Of a DNA stretch of 64,000 bases, positions 17,045 through 27,920 are shown in pieces (the first letter of the stretch is position 1; every line of letters begins with the position of its first letter). The notes below the pieces were generated by a model. The model had not been told where the DNA came from and searched no databases. It saw nothing but the letters and a program-made list of their open reading frames with translations. The stretch comes from Devosia yakushimensis (GTDB lineage Bacteria > Pseudomonadota > Alphaproteobacteria > Rhizobiales > Devosiaceae): positions 1,364,001 through 1,428,000 of the forward strand of contig NZ_BSNG01000001.1 in the NCBI RefSeq assembly GCF_030159855.1, read 5' to 3'. The position numbers and the translations under genes were made by a program.

Positions 17045-17943
17045 TGGCCGCCAATAATCGCCGCACCCCGCTCGAGCGCGTGGAATATGCGATCATCGTT
17101 TCGACACTGCTGTTGCTGGTGGTGGTGACAGTGCAGCCGCTGCTGAATCTACTGGCGGTGTCGCTGTCTGATCCGGCCAAGCTGCCGGGGATGAGCGGCA
17201 TGGAAGTGCTGCCGCGCGGGCTATCGTTCGATGTGTGGAGCCTGTTGATCAACCACCCCAATGTGCGGGCCGGGTTGCTCAATTCGATCCTGATCACCGG
17301 GGTTGGCACGCTGCTCAATATCATTTTCACCGCGCTGATGGCCTGGGGGCTGTCGCGGCCGGGCCTGCCGGGGCGGCGGATATTGTTCATCATGGTGCTG
17401 GTCACCATCGTGTTCGACCCCGGCATTATCCCGGACTATTTCGTCAACAAGCGGCTGGGGCTGCTGGATAGCTATTGGTCGGTGATCCTCTTCAAGCTGG
17501 TCAATGCCTGGTATCTGATCATCCTGATCCGGTTCTTCGAGGAAATTCCGCAGGAATTGCTCGATGCGGCCGAGCTGGACGGCTCCAACGCGTTCCAGAC
17601 CTTTTGGTATGTGGTGCTGCCGCTGGCCAAGCCGGCGCTGGCGACGATCACCCTGTTCTACATCGTCTTCCACTGGAACGAGTTTTTCCGGGCGATGATC
17701 TACATCACCGACCAGGGCAAGTGGCCGCTGCAGGTGGTGCTCCGGCAATTCGTGATTGGCGGAGACAAGCTGGCCATTGTCGGGGTGGACGCGGCCAATA
17801 ATTACACCGGGGCCAGCCAGATCGACCTGCGGGCGCTCAAGGCCGGAATGATCATTCTGACCATTGTGCCGATCCTGGTGATTTACCCGCTGATTTTGAA
17901 GTTCTTCACCAAGGGGACGATGTCGGGGGCGTTGAAGGGATGA
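17044..17943 (+). CDS. ABC sugar transporter permease, LplC/YtcP type
   Basis: The second membrane subunit of the importer has 299 residues from ATG 17044; a GTG at 17041 would add one residue. It has six hydrophobic segments, the EAA loop DAAELDGSNAFQTFWYVVLPLAKP and the LplC-group ending LKFFTKGTMSGALKG. It pairs with the LplB-type permease, overlapping its stop by one base, and with the binding protein at 18128 and the ATPase at 23059. A palindromic repeat follows before the binding protein gene. Confidence 0.92.
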   Translation: MAANNRRTPLERVEYAIIVSTLLLLVVVTVQPLLNLLAVSLSDPAKLPGMSGMEVLPRGLSFDVWSLLINHPNVRAGLLNSILITGVGTLLNIIFTALMAWGLSRPGLPGRRILFIMVLVTIVFDPGIIPDYFVNKRLGLLDSYWSVILFKLVNAWYLIILIRFFEEIPQELLDAAELDGSNAFQTFWYVVLPLAKPALATITLFYIVFHWNEFFRAMIYITDQGKWPLQVVLRQFVIGGDKLAIVGVDAANNYTGASQIDLRALKAGMIILTIVPILVIYPLILKFFTKGTMSGALKG

Positions 17944-17981
17944 CTTTTCGTCACCACCACGCGCCAATCCCCTTCTGCGGA

Positions 17982-18066
17982 GTCATTCCCGCGAAAGCGG
18001 GAACCCCTGTTTTCTTGCTTCGGATACCGGAAACGGAGGTTCCCGCTTTCGCGGGAATGACACCGT
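17982..18066. repeat. Palindromic intergenic repeat, family 1, copy 2
   Basis: The arms GTCATTCCCGCGAAAGCGGG and GTTCCCGCTTTCGCGGGAAT flank a core of about 30 nt. The copy stands between the second permease and the binding protein, where it could stabilise or attenuate the transcript. A perfect 12-bp palindrome GACGGATCCGTC at 18074-18085 follows it. Confidence 0.85.
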
Positions 18067-18127
18067 GAAAATAGACGGATCCGTCGGCCCAAACATCTAA
18101 CAACCAAAACACTAGGAGGAGACTGCA

Positions 18128-19534
18128 ATGCTTATGAGGAAACTGCTGCTGGCGACGACTGCGCTGGCTTTTGCCATGGCGCCGGCATTTGCCGAGCCGG
18201 TGGTGATCCGGATGGTCAGCAAGGATCTGGTGTCGACCAATCCGCCCGATGTGAAGCATATCGAGCGGATCGAGGCGGCGATGGCAGCCAAGGGCACCGA
18301 GATCGATATTCAGATCGTTGATCTGCCCAGCTCCGGCTATGCCGATGCGCTGAGCGTCATGCTGCTCTCGGGCGATATTCCGGACCTGATCTATTTCCAG
18401 GGTGGCGATGCCAAGATGGTGGAGCAGGGGATTCTCGAAGACCTGACGCCCTGGATCGAGAAATCGCCGAATCTCAAGGCCGCGCTTTATCCGCATAATG
18501 CGGAGCGGTTGGCCAATTACCCCTACCTGCTTTACGTCTATCCGCCGCGGATGCCGCAGCCGGTGATCCGCAAGGATTGGCTGGAAAAGTCAGGCCTGCC
18601 GGCGCCGCAGACGGTCGAGGACTATGTCGCGCTGTTCACGGCCATCAAGGATGGCGACTTCGACGGCGACGGGGTGGCCAATACCTATGGCGTGACCACG
18701 GCTGACAATACCAATGAGCTGGATTCCATCTTCAACCAGGCTTTTGGCGTGACCGGAAGCTGGATGAAGAATGAGGCCGGCGAGTGGGTCAATGCCCGCA
18801 TCACGACCCAGGAACGCGACAAGATCGCTTTCTACGCTTCGCTGCGCGAGCAGGGCCTGTTCGACCCCGAATACATCACGTCCAAATTCGATGTGAAGGA
18901 GGACAAGTTCTATACCGGCCGGGCCGGCGTGATCTTTGGGTCGTCGGCTGAGGTCATCGACATTTATGGCGGCAAGATGCGCCAGGTGCATCCGGGCACC
19001 GAGCTCGTGCTGCTCGCCCCTCCCGGCGGACCGGCAGGGCAGGGCAATCAGGCCATCGACGTGTCCAAGGAAGCGCGTGGCTTTGCCATGTCGTCGCTCT
19101 CCGAGCACAAGGAGACGGTGATGGCGCTGCTCGACTTCATGGCGAGCCCGGAAGGCCAATTGCTCGACCGCCTCGGCTTTGAAGGCGAGGAATATACCAA
19201 GTCGGGCGACACCTACACGATGACCGACAAGATCGCGACCTGGTATGCGCGGTTCTTTGCCTCCGCCAATTGGACGCCGCCGACCCCCTGGATGAGCACG
19301 GCCGCGCAGGCCTCGCTGAAGCAGGTGTCGGACAATTTCAAGCCGGACAATGCGTTTGTGTTCCCCGCTGACTATGCGGCGGACCTGGATGCGACCGAGA
19401 GCGTCTATCGGGCTTGGGTCTACAAGTTCATTTCCGGGGAAGCCGGGATGGACCAGTGGCCCGCCTATGTCGCGGAGTGGGAAGCGGCGGGCGGGAGCCG
19501 GCTGAATGAGTATGCGCGGACTGTGTTGAAGTAG
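18128..19534 (+). CDS. ABC transporter extracellular sugar-binding protein (LplA-like, family 1)
   Basis: The 468-residue periplasmic binding protein carries a signal peptide (MLMRKLLLATTALAFAMAPAFA, cleaved before EPVV). It is of family 1 size, with the KDWLEKSGLPAPQTVEDYVALF hinge region typical of LplA-like oligosaccharide binders and an acidic loop DGDFDGDGVANTYG (near residues 176-189) resembling a calcium-binding EF-hand-like loop common in this group. A strong AGGAGGA lies before the ATG. Relatives bind pectic or other oligosaccharides, but the ligand here is unknown; the neighbouring glycohydrolase-fold enzymes suggest a glycosylated compound. Confidence 0.9.
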   Translation: MLMRKLLLATTALAFAMAPAFAEPVVIRMVSKDLVSTNPPDVKHIERIEAAMAAKGTEIDIQIVDLPSSGYADALSVMLLSGDIPDLIYFQGGDAKMVEQGILEDLTPWIEKSPNLKAALYPHNAERLANYPYLLYVYPPRMPQPVIRKDWLEKSGLPAPQTVEDYVALFTAIKDGDFDGDGVANTYGVTTADNTNELDSIFNQAFGVTGSWMKNEAGEWVNARITTQERDKIAFYASLREQGLFDPEYITSKFDVKEDKFYTGRAGVIFGSSAEVIDIYGGKMRQVHPGTELVLLAPPGGPAGQGNQAIDVSKEARGFAMSSLSEHKETVMALLDFMASPEGQLLDRLGFEGEEYTKSGDTYTMTDKIATWYARFFASANWTPPTPWMSTAAQASLKQVSDNFKPDNAFVFPADYAADLDATESVYRAWVYKFISGEAGMDQWPAYVAEWEAAGGSRLNEYARTVLK

Positions 19535-19555
19535 GCGATTGAGTAACGACACAGG

Positions 19556-19667
19556 GACCCCCACCCCTCGATCCCTCCCCTCAAGGGGGAGGGAAGCAAC
19601 GGAGCCGCAAATACGGTGTCGTTGCAGGCACTCCCTCCCCCTTGAGGGGAGGGCCGGGGTGGGGGTC
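19556..19667. repeat. C/G-rich inverted repeat, family 2, copy 1
   Basis: The left arm (19556-19594, GACCCCCACCCC...GGGGGAGGGA) is the inverse of the right arm (19632-19667, TCCCTCCCCC...GTGGGGGTC) around a core of about 35 nt. Similar arms recur at 22989, 26284, 30767, 32569 and 37167. Confidence 0.8.
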
Positions 19668-19690
19668 GTTTGGTCAAAAGTGAAAGTCGA

Positions 19691-20860
19691 ATGAGAATGC
19701 CAAATTCCCTTCGCGGTCGGGTCCGCGCCATGTTGCACGGCATTGCCCTGGGCGATGCGCTTGGCGCGCCGGTGGAGAAGCTGTCGGCGGCCGATATTCG
19801 CCAGCGCTATGGCCGCGTGACCTCGCTCAAGACGCGCTGGCACAAGATGGATTGGGCGCCCGAGGCGCGTAATCATCGGGTGCGTGGGGACGGCATTGTC
19901 ACCGACGACACGCTGATGACGCTGGCGCTGATGGATATCTATGGCGATACCAAGCGGCATCTGGATGCCTGGGACATGGCGGACGGCATGGTGCGGGAGA
20001 TTGCCTGGAAGCCGCGCTGGGTGCCGGAATTGCAGCGTGAGGCGATGTTGATCGACCGGCTGTTTTATCCTGAGAAGTGGATTTTTCAGCGGCATCAGCT
20101 GAGTTCGTGCGACCCGCGCCAGGGCGGGATCGGGAACATGGTGAATTGTGGGGCGGCTATGTATATCGCGCCGATTGGCGTGGTGCATGCGGCCGATCCC
20201 AAGGCCGCCTATGACGAGGCGATTGGCTTTGCCGCGGGGCATCAGGAGAGTTTTGGGCTGGAAGCGGCCGGAGTGATGGCGGCGGCAGTGGCGGCGGCTT
20301 TCGTGCCTGATACCAGCATTGAGGCCATTGTCGAGGCGGCGATTGGTGTGGCCAAGGACGGAACGCGCAACGCCATTGTGGAGATTGCCGGGATTGCGCG
20401 GGACTTGCGCGGCACCGGGGCGAGCCACGAGGCAGTGTGCGACGCGTTTCATGCGGCCATCGCCAAATATTCGCCCATGGGGGACGATGTGAACCACAGC
20501 CCCGAGCGGGTGGGGCGGCTGAGCGATGCCTATCGGCCGTCGCGGCTCAATGCGATCGAGGAGCTGCCGCTGGCGCTGGGCTTTTGCCTACTCAATGACG
20601 GGGCGTTCCGGGTGTCGATCGAGGACGGGATCAATTCGGGGCGGGATACGGATTCCATCGGCGTGATGGCCGGGGCGATCCTGGGGGCGCTGCATGGTGA
20701 AAGCGTCATTCTGCCCGAAGACCGGGCGCTGCTCGATAGCGCCAATCGGCTCGATCTGACTGCATCGGCCGATGCCTTTACCGCGGTGGCCAAGACCATT
20801 CTGACCGCCGACCACCAAGCCGCCGAATCGCGCCAGCGCGCCCGCCTTACTCTTGTTTGA
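19691..20860 (+). CDS. ADP-ribosylglycohydrolase-fold enzyme (first paralogue)
   Basis: The protein (389 residues from ATG 19691; an in-frame TTG at 19670 is the only earlier start) belongs to the ADP-ribosylglycohydrolase/DraG family. The family's metal-binding signatures are visible: GDALGAPVE near the N-terminus, TDDTLMTLAL (acidic pair and Thr) and SGRDTDSIGVMAGAI with the DTDS motif near the C-terminus. These aspartates bind two magnesium ions in the family and hydrolyse a glycosidic bond on ribose. Located in a sugar-uptake operon, it is more likely a catabolic glycohydrolase than a protein de-ADP-ribosylase; that is inference. It is immediately followed by a second member, with which it may work in sequence. 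Confidence 0.85.
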   Translation: MRMPNSLRGRVRAMLHGIALGDALGAPVEKLSAADIRQRYGRVTSLKTRWHKMDWAPEARNHRVRGDGIVTDDTLMTLALMDIYGDTKRHLDAWDMADGMVREIAWKPRWVPELQREAMLIDRLFYPEKWIFQRHQLSSCDPRQGGIGNMVNCGAAMYIAPIGVVHAADPKAAYDEAIGFAAGHQESFGLEAAGVMAAAVAAAFVPDTSIEAIVEAAIGVAKDGTRNAIVEIAGIARDLRGTGASHEAVCDAFHAAIAKYSPMGDDVNHSPERVGRLSDAYRPSRLNAIEELPLALGFCLLNDGAFRVSIEDGINSGRDTDSIGVMAGAILGALHGESVILPEDRALLDSANRLDLTASADAFTAVAKTILTADHQAAESRQRARLTLV

Positions 20861-20871
20861 AAGACTTTCCG

Positions 20872-22971
20872 ATGCTCTCTGAAATCCAAATCCTTGAAAA
20901 AATCTATGCCGGCTTTATCGGCAAGGCCATTGGCGTGCGCCTGGGCGCGCCCGTGGAGCCGACCATCTGGAGCTATGAGCGCATCCAGAAGACTTATGGC
21001 GAGGTGACGCAATATCTGCGCGATTTCAAGAACTTTGCGGCCGATGATGATACCAATGGGCCGGTCTATTTCATCCGGGCGCTGCGCGATTATGGGCTCA
21101 ATGCGACGGCGGCGGATGTCGGCAAGACGTGGCTCAATTATGCCGCTGAAGAGCATGGCATGTATTGGTGGGGCGGGTTTGGCGTTTCGACCGAGCATAC
21201 GGCCTATCGCAATCTGCGGGCTGGGATATCAGCGCCGCAGTCGGGGTCGATTGCGCAGAATGGGACGACTGTGGCCGAGCAGATCGGCGGGCAGATTTTC
21301 ATCGATAGCTGGGGCTGGGTGAACCCGGGCAATCCGCAGAAGGCGGCCGATATGTCGGCCATGGCGGCATCGGTGGCGCATGATGGCGACGGGCTCAATG
21401 GCGCGCGGTTCTGCGCGGCGGCGATCGCGGCGGCGTTTGAGGCCAGCTCGATTGACGAGATCATCGCCACGGCGATGGCGACCATTGACGCAGGCTCGAC
21501 CTATGCGCGGGTTTGCCAGGCAGTGATTGACTTCCACAAGGCCAATCCCGATGACTGGCGGGCTTGCCGCGACATGCTGACGGCGGAATGGGGTTATGAC
21601 CGCTATCCCGGCGTTTGCCACATCATTCCCAATGCGGGCGTGACCATTATGTCGATCCTTTATGGCAAGGGCGACCTGCCGCGCACGGTCGAGATTGCGA
21701 CCATGGCGGGCTGGGATACGGACTGCAATGCGGGCAATGCAGGCGCGATTGTCGGCACGTTCGAGGGGCTGCAGCCGGGCTGGGACAAATATCGCAAGCC
21801 GATCAATGATTTCCTGGTGGCTTCGGGCATTGTGGGCTCGATCAACATTGTCGATATCCCGAGCTTTGCGCGGGAATTGACGGTGCTGGCGCTGCAATTG
21901 GCGGGGCGTGATGTGCCGGCGCTGTGGCTGGAAGACATGACGCGGCGCGGCGTGCGGTTCGATTTCGATCTGCCGGGGGCGACGCATGGTTTCCGCACCG
22001 AGGGGTTCAACCAGATCACGCTCAAGGGCGGGACGGAGCGGCACACCGAAGACTCGCGCGGGTCGCTGGAAATCCAGCTCGACCGGCTGGAGCGCGGGCA
22101 GGGCGGCCGGGTGTTCTGGAAACCCTTCTATCGCCGGGCCGATTTTGACGATGAGCGCTATCGCCCGATGTTCTCGCCGGTGCTCGATGCCGGGCAGGTT
22201 GTGAGCTTCAAGGTGTGGCTCGATCCGTGGAATGGCGACGGCAATCTGCGGATTGCGCCCTATGTCCGCCGGACGATGAGCGGGGCCATCGAGGAGACGG
22301 GGGCGTGGCATGTGCCATCGGCCGAGGGCTGGCAGGAGATCAGCTTTGTGGTGCCGGAAGGCGATGAGGCGATCGATGAGGTGGGTATCTCCATCGAGTA
22401 TTTCGGGCGGCTGAAGTTCCTTGGGCGGTTGTTCCTGGCCGATTTCCAGATCGGCGGAGCGGGCAAGACGGTGATCGAGCCGGCGCGGGAAGTGCAGGAA
22501 CTGGGCGCTATCACGCGCTTCACCTGGAACCGGGGGCATTGGACCAAGTCGGGTGACCGCATTCAGGGACATACGGCGACGGACGCGGATCTGTGGACCG
22601 GGCATTATTATGCGCGGGACCTGAGCGTAACCGCTGATGTGCAGCGCCTGTCGGGCATTTCGCAGCTGGTGACGGCGCGGGTGCAGGGCACGGGGCGGTT
22701 CTATGCGGCCGGGTTCGAGGGCGATGAGGTGGTGATCCTCCGCGAGGATTTCGGCAGCACCGTGCTGGCGCGGGCGCCGTTCAAGATCGAGACCGGCAAG
22801 AGCTATTCGTTTGAGTTTACGCTCAAGGGGGATCGGCTGAGCTTTGCCGTCGATGGCAAGGTGCTGATTGAGGCGAAGGACGCCAGCTACGCTTATGGCA
22901 TGACGGGTATTCGGCTTGCGAGCGCGGGGCGGATTGGCGTTGGCCGGATTGAGATCGTCGAGACGGCGTAG
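20872..22971 (+). CDS. ADP-ribosylglycohydrolase-fold enzyme fused to a concanavalin-like domain
   Basis: This 699-residue protein (ATG 20872; a TTG at 20857 overlapping the previous stop is also possible) has two parts. Residues 1 to about 345 form an ADP-ribosylglycohydrolase domain with GKAIGVRLGAPVE, an acidic DDDTNG motif and GWDTDCNAGNAGAI. After a linker come beta-rich segments; the last about 170 residues (FTWNRGHWTKSGDRIQG ... FEFTLKGDRLSFAVDGKVLIEA ... YGMTGIRL) look like a LamG/DUF1080 concanavalin-like fold, which in other proteins binds or cleaves glycans. No signal peptide is seen, so it is cytoplasmic. The fusion suggests a carbohydrate-containing substrate delivered by the adjacent ABC importer. 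Confidence 0.82.
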   Translation: MLSEIQILEKIYAGFIGKAIGVRLGAPVEPTIWSYERIQKTYGEVTQYLRDFKNFAADDDTNGPVYFIRALRDYGLNATAADVGKTWLNYAAEEHGMYWWGGFGVSTEHTAYRNLRAGISAPQSGSIAQNGTTVAEQIGGQIFIDSWGWVNPGNPQKAADMSAMAASVAHDGDGLNGARFCAAAIAAAFEASSIDEIIATAMATIDAGSTYARVCQAVIDFHKANPDDWRACRDMLTAEWGYDRYPGVCHIIPNAGVTIMSILYGKGDLPRTVEIATMAGWDTDCNAGNAGAIVGTFEGLQPGWDKYRKPINDFLVASGIVGSINIVDIPSFARELTVLALQLAGRDVPALWLEDMTRRGVRFDFDLPGATHGFRTEGFNQITLKGGTERHTEDSRGSLEIQLDRLERGQGGRVFWKPFYRRADFDDERYRPMFSPVLDAGQVVSFKVWLDPWNGDGNLRIAPYVRRTMSGAIEETGAWHVPSAEGWQEISFVVPEGDEAIDEVGISIEYFGRLKFLGRLFLADFQIGGAGKTVIEPAREVQELGAITRFTWNRGHWTKSGDRIQGHTATDADLWTGHYYARDLSVTADVQRLSGISQLVTARVQGTGRFYAAGFEGDEVVILREDFGSTVLARAPFKIETGKSYSFEFTLKGDRLSFAVDGKVLIEAKDASYAYGMTGIRLASAGRIGVGRIEIVETA

Positions 22972-22988
22972 GCCGCAAACGAGGGGAA

Positions 22989-23040
22989 AGGCCCCCTCAC
23001 CCGATGCTGCGCATCGACCTCTCCCCCAAAGGGAGAGGTG
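22989..23040. repeat. C/G-rich inverted repeat, family 2, copy 2
   Basis: The sequence contains two nested small hairpins (GATGC-TGC-GCATC and ACCTCTCCC...GGGAGAGGT), the commonest form of this repeat in alphaproteobacterial genomes. It lies between the second glycohydrolase and the ATPase gene and ends 18 nt before the ATPase start. Confidence 0.8.
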
Positions 23041-23058
23041 AAGAGGAAGGAGACCAGA

Positions 23059-24116
<1,058 letters not shown>

Positions 24117-24117
<1 letters not shown>

Positions 24118-25328
24118 TGCACGGTCAGCCTAAGACATTTGACCCTTCCGCCACTGGGCCGCTCGATGGCATTCGGGTGCTTGATCTGTCGCGGTTGATG
24201 GCGGGGAATATGCTCAGCCTGCAGCTGGCGGATTTTGGGGCCGATGTCATCAAGATCGAGGGGCATGATGGCGATCCGTTGCGGGACTGGAAGGATGACG
24301 GGCATTCGCTGTTCTGGAAGACCTATGGGCGCAATAAGCGTTCGGTGGCGTTGAATCTGCGGCATGGGCCGGCCATGGCGGCGCTGTGGGCGCTGGTCGG
24401 TGGGGCCGACGTGTTTATCGAGAATTACCGGCCGGGGACGCTTGAGGCCATGGGGCTGGCGCCGGAGGCGTTGCTTGAGCGCAATCCTGATCTGATCATT
24501 GTGCGGATTTCGGGCTTTGGGCAGACCGGGCCTTATGCCCAATTGCCGGGCTTTGGCACGATTGTCGAGGCGATGAGCGGATTTGCCGACCGGACGGGAT
24601 TTCCGGATCGGGAGCCGGTGCTGCCGCCGTTGGCGCTGGCCGACATGATTGCGGGGATTTATGGGGCGTCGGCCACGACCATGGCGCTTTATGCGCGGCA
24701 ACGGGGGCGGGCGCGGGGGCAGGTGATTGATCTGTCGCTGCTGGAGCCGATGTTTTCGGTGTTGGGGCCGGAGGCGGCTATTCATGCGGTGACAGGCAAG
24801 ATCAAGCAGCGGGTGGGCAGTGCGTCCAATACGGCCTCGCCGCGCAATGTCTATCGCTGCGCCGATGGGAAATATCTGGCGCTGTCGGGTTCGACGCCGG
24901 CTGTGGCGCGGCGGATTTTCGAGATTATCGGGCGCGGGGACATGAATGACGATCCGCGCTTTGCCAGTAATTCGGACCGGGTGAGGAACCGGGCGCTGGT
25001 GGACGAGGCGATTGGCGGGTGGTTTGCTGGGCGCCACAGCGGGGATGCGCTTGATATCATGCGCAAATCGGGGGCGACCGTGGGCCCGATCTTCAATATT
25101 GCCGATGCTATGGCGGACCCGCATTTCGATGAGCGCGAAATCATCGTTGATGTCGAGGATGCAGAATTCGGTACGCTGCCGATGCATGACATCGTGCCGC
25201 GCATGTCGGGTACGCCAGGGGTGTGGCGGCGGCCGGCGCCGGGGCTGGGTGAGCATACGCGCGAGGTGTTGGGCGAGGCCGGGCTTGACGCTGGGCAGAT
25301 CGCGGCGGCGATGGAGACGGGGGCATGA
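24117..25328 (+). CDS. Class III (CaiB/BaiF) CoA-transferase
   Basis: This 403-residue cytoplasmic enzyme moves CoA between carboxylic acids. Family features are the N-terminal GPLDGIRVLDLSRLMAGNMLSLQLADFGADVIKIE, the KRSVALNLRH segment, and the catalytic aspartate in LALADMIAGIYGA. Its ATG overlaps the ATPase stop by one base and its stop overlaps the lyase gene by four, so it is firmly part of the operon. Together with the next gene it implies that an acid product of the imported compound is activated as a CoA ester and then cleaved. Close relatives act on succinate, malate, citramalate or mesaconate; which applies here cannot be told. Confidence 0.93.
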
Positions 25329-26149
25329 TCCGCTCGTTGCTCTATGTGCCGGCGAGTTCGGAGCGGTTTATCGCCAAGGCACATGAGCGTGGGGCCGATG
25401 CGATTATTTTGGACCTCGAGGACGCTGTGGTGGCGGCTGACAAGGCCGACGCGCGGGCGCGGCTGGCTGAGGCGGTGCCTGCGGTGGGACGGAATGGCGC
25501 CAAGGTGTTTGTGCGGATCAATGCTGATCCGGCGCTGATGCTTGAGGACGCGGAAGCGGCGTGCCGGGCGGGGGCATTCGGGCTTTACGTGCCCAAGGTG
25601 GAGGACCCCGAGACGCTACGCGAGTTGGCGGCGCGGCTGCATCCGCTGGAAGTGTCGCTGCGGCGGGATGAGCTGACTTTTGTGCCGCTGATTGAGAGCC
25701 CGGCGGCGGTGCTCGAGGCGCGGGGAATCGCGCGGGCGGCGCGGGTGCTTGCGCTGAGCGTTGGCGGGGAGGACCTGGCATTTTTGCTGGGGGCGCAGCC
25801 GGTGCCGGAGGTGCTGAAATTTCCCAAGCTGATGGTGCATTACGCGGCCAAGGCCGAGGGGCGGCTGTCGTTTGGGCTGCTGCCGTCTACGGCGGATTAT
25901 GCGGATACGGAAGCATTGGCCGAGGCGGCGCGCGAGGCGCGGATGCATGGGTTTGATGGGGCCAGTTGTGTGCATCCGTCGGTGGTGGCGGTGCTGAATG
26001 CGGCGTTTGCGCCGAGTGCAGCGGAGCTGGATTGGGCGCGGCGGGTGGTTGAGGCCGCGGCGCGGGATGAGGGCGCGTTTGTGGTGGATGGGAGGATGGT
26101 GGATGCGCCGGTGATTGCGCGGGCGCGGGGGATTTTGGGGAATCCCTGA
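25325..26149 (+). CDS. CitE/HpcH-type CoA-ester lyase
   Basis: A 274-residue TIM-barrel lyase of the CitE-like family. The magnesium-binding and substrate motifs are RSLLYVPASSERFIAKA at the N-terminus, ILDLEDAV, the arginine in VFVRINAD, and the glutamate in FVPLIESPAAVLEARG. Relatives split malyl-CoA, citramalyl-CoA or methylmalyl-CoA into acetyl- or propionyl-CoA plus glyoxylate or pyruvate. Coupling by ATGA to the CoA-transferase gene suggests that the two form a two-step activation and cleavage module at the end of this pathway. It is the last gene of the operon; a palindromic repeat follows. Confidence 0.9.
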   Translation: MIRSLLYVPASSERFIAKAHERGADAIILDLEDAVVAADKADARARLAEAVPAVGRNGAKVFVRINADPALMLEDAEAACRAGAFGLYVPKVEDPETLRELAARLHPLEVSLRRDELTFVPLIESPAAVLEARGIARAARVLALSVGGEDLAFLLGAQPVPEVLKFPKLMVHYAAKAEGRLSFGLLPSTADYADTEALAEAAREARMHGFDGASCVHPSVVAVLNAAFAPSAAELDWARRVVEAAARDEGAFVVDGRMVDAPVIARARGILGNP

Positions 26150-26167
26150 GCATTGAACGAACCGCCG

Positions 26168-26251
26168 GTCATTCCCCCGAAAGCGGGAACTCCTGTTTTC
26201 TTTCTTTGTATCCCAAACGGAGGTTCCCGCTTTCGCGGGAATGACACCGTG
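26168..26251. repeat. Palindromic intergenic repeat, family 1, copy 3
   Basis: The arms GTCATTCCC...GAAAGCGGGAA and TTCCCGCTTTCGCGGGAATG enclose a core of about 30 nt. It lies between the convergent lyase and DUF1684 genes and may help to terminate both. Confidence 0.85.
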
Positions 26252-26283
26252 GGTTGGCCTGCATTGGTGTCGGTGCTGGGCGC

Positions 26284-26352
26284 AGCACCCCCACCCTCAA
26301 TCCCTCCCCTCTAGGGGGAGGGAGGTCTGCTTTTTCGCGTAGACGAAAAAGC
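26284..26352. repeat. C/G-rich repeat, family 2, copy 3, plus adjacent hairpin
   Basis: A CCCCCACCC...TCCCTCCCC...GGGGGAGGGA element (26284-26322) is followed by a perfect 9-bp hairpin GCTTTTTCG/CGAAAAAGC (26329-26352). Both lie between the stops of convergent genes; the hairpin ends 19 nt from the DUF1684 stop and could terminate it weakly. Confidence 0.65.
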
Positions 26353-26370
26353 TGGGATTGGGGCTCTCCG

Positions 26371-27162
26371 CTAGTGGCTGTCCTTCAACCGCTTTTCGCC
26401 GGCTTCGATGCGGAAGGGCAGAACATTTTCCGGCGGCGGCAATGGGCAGACGGCGTGTTCGGTGAAGGCGCAGGGTGGGTTGATGGCTTTGTTGAAGTCG
26501 AGGACGATGGTTTTGTCGGTGACGTCTTCGCCATAGAGGAAGCGCGAGGCGGGGTAGGTGGAATCCTTGGAGGTCGGGTCGCGCAGCACGAATTGGGGGG
26601 ATTGCGGGGTGCCGTGGGTGGCGATCAGCTCGTAGGTTTTGCCGTCATGGGTGAAGACGGCCTTGTGGGTGGCCTCGATATCGGTGGGGATGGATTTGGT
26701 GGTGTCCACCGTCATGCCCTTGGGGGTGGCAAAGGGCACCCAATCGGCCACGATGCGCCATTCGGGCTGGGCCGGGAAATAATCGATGCCGGGGAAGCGG
26801 GCGGGCTCGGGCGAGGCGGTGTCGCGGATGCGCAGGGCGTTTTCGCCGTTGAGCGTGGTGATTTCGAGCAGCAGGGAGCCCGCGGTGAAGCGCGGGGGAT
26901 GGTGCTTGTCGAGCTTGATGGCTTGGGGCGCGCCGCCATCAGCAGGGGTATAGGTGACCTTGCCGTCGGGGGCTTGCGTGATGGCGCCGACATGGGCGGG
27001 GCCGGCGGAGAGGACGATGTCGTTATCCGCAGCGGTGCCGACTGTGACCGTGCCTTCGGCGAGCCAGAAGCGGCCGATAATGTTGAGCCAGCCATCGGCA
27101 GCGGTGAGATTGGCGAGGCGCTTGGCCTTCCAGGCGTCGAGGGCGGTGAGATAATCGGACAT
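26371..27162 (-). CDS. DUF1684 domain protein
   Basis: A 263-residue cytoplasmic protein of the DUF1684 family, recognised by the opening YLTALDAWKAKRLANL, the LNIIGRFWLAEGTVTVG segment, RFPGIDYFPAQPEWRI and the closing LDFNKAINPPCAFTEHAVCPLPPPENVLPFRIEAGEK, which includes the conserved NPPCAFT/CPLPP motif. The function of the family is unknown. The start at 27162 is preceded by AAGGAA at good spacing; a longer open frame on this strand is only a read-through in another gene's shadow. It is the last gene of the peptide-type ABC operon, 11 nt after the ATPase gene, so it probably processes or senses the imported compound. Confidence 0.88.
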   Translation of the reverse strand: MSDYLTALDAWKAKRLANLTAADGWLNIIGRFWLAEGTVTVGTAADNDIVLSAGPAHVGAITQAPDGKVTYTPADGGAPQAIKLDKHHPPRFTAGSLLLEITTLNGENALRIRDTASPEPARFPGIDYFPAQPEWRIVADWVPFATPKGMTVDTTKSIPTDIEATHKAVFTHDGKTYELIATHGTPQSPQFVLRDPTSKDSTYPASRFLYGEDVTDKTIVLDFNKAINPPCAFTEHAVCPLPPPENVLPFRIEAGEKRLKDSH

Positions 27163-27173
27163 TTTGCGTTCCT

Positions 27174-27916
<743 letters not shown>

Positions 27917-27920
<4 letters not shown>

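Noticed and set aside
18590..20497. 635-codon open frame on the minus strand
   Set aside because: It spans the binding protein and first glycohydrolase-fold genes in antisense and passes through a C/G-rich repeat; no homology is visible.
19556..23040. CRISPR-like repeats
   Set aside because: The repeats are dispersed inverted repeats without regular spacers, and no cas genes are present.
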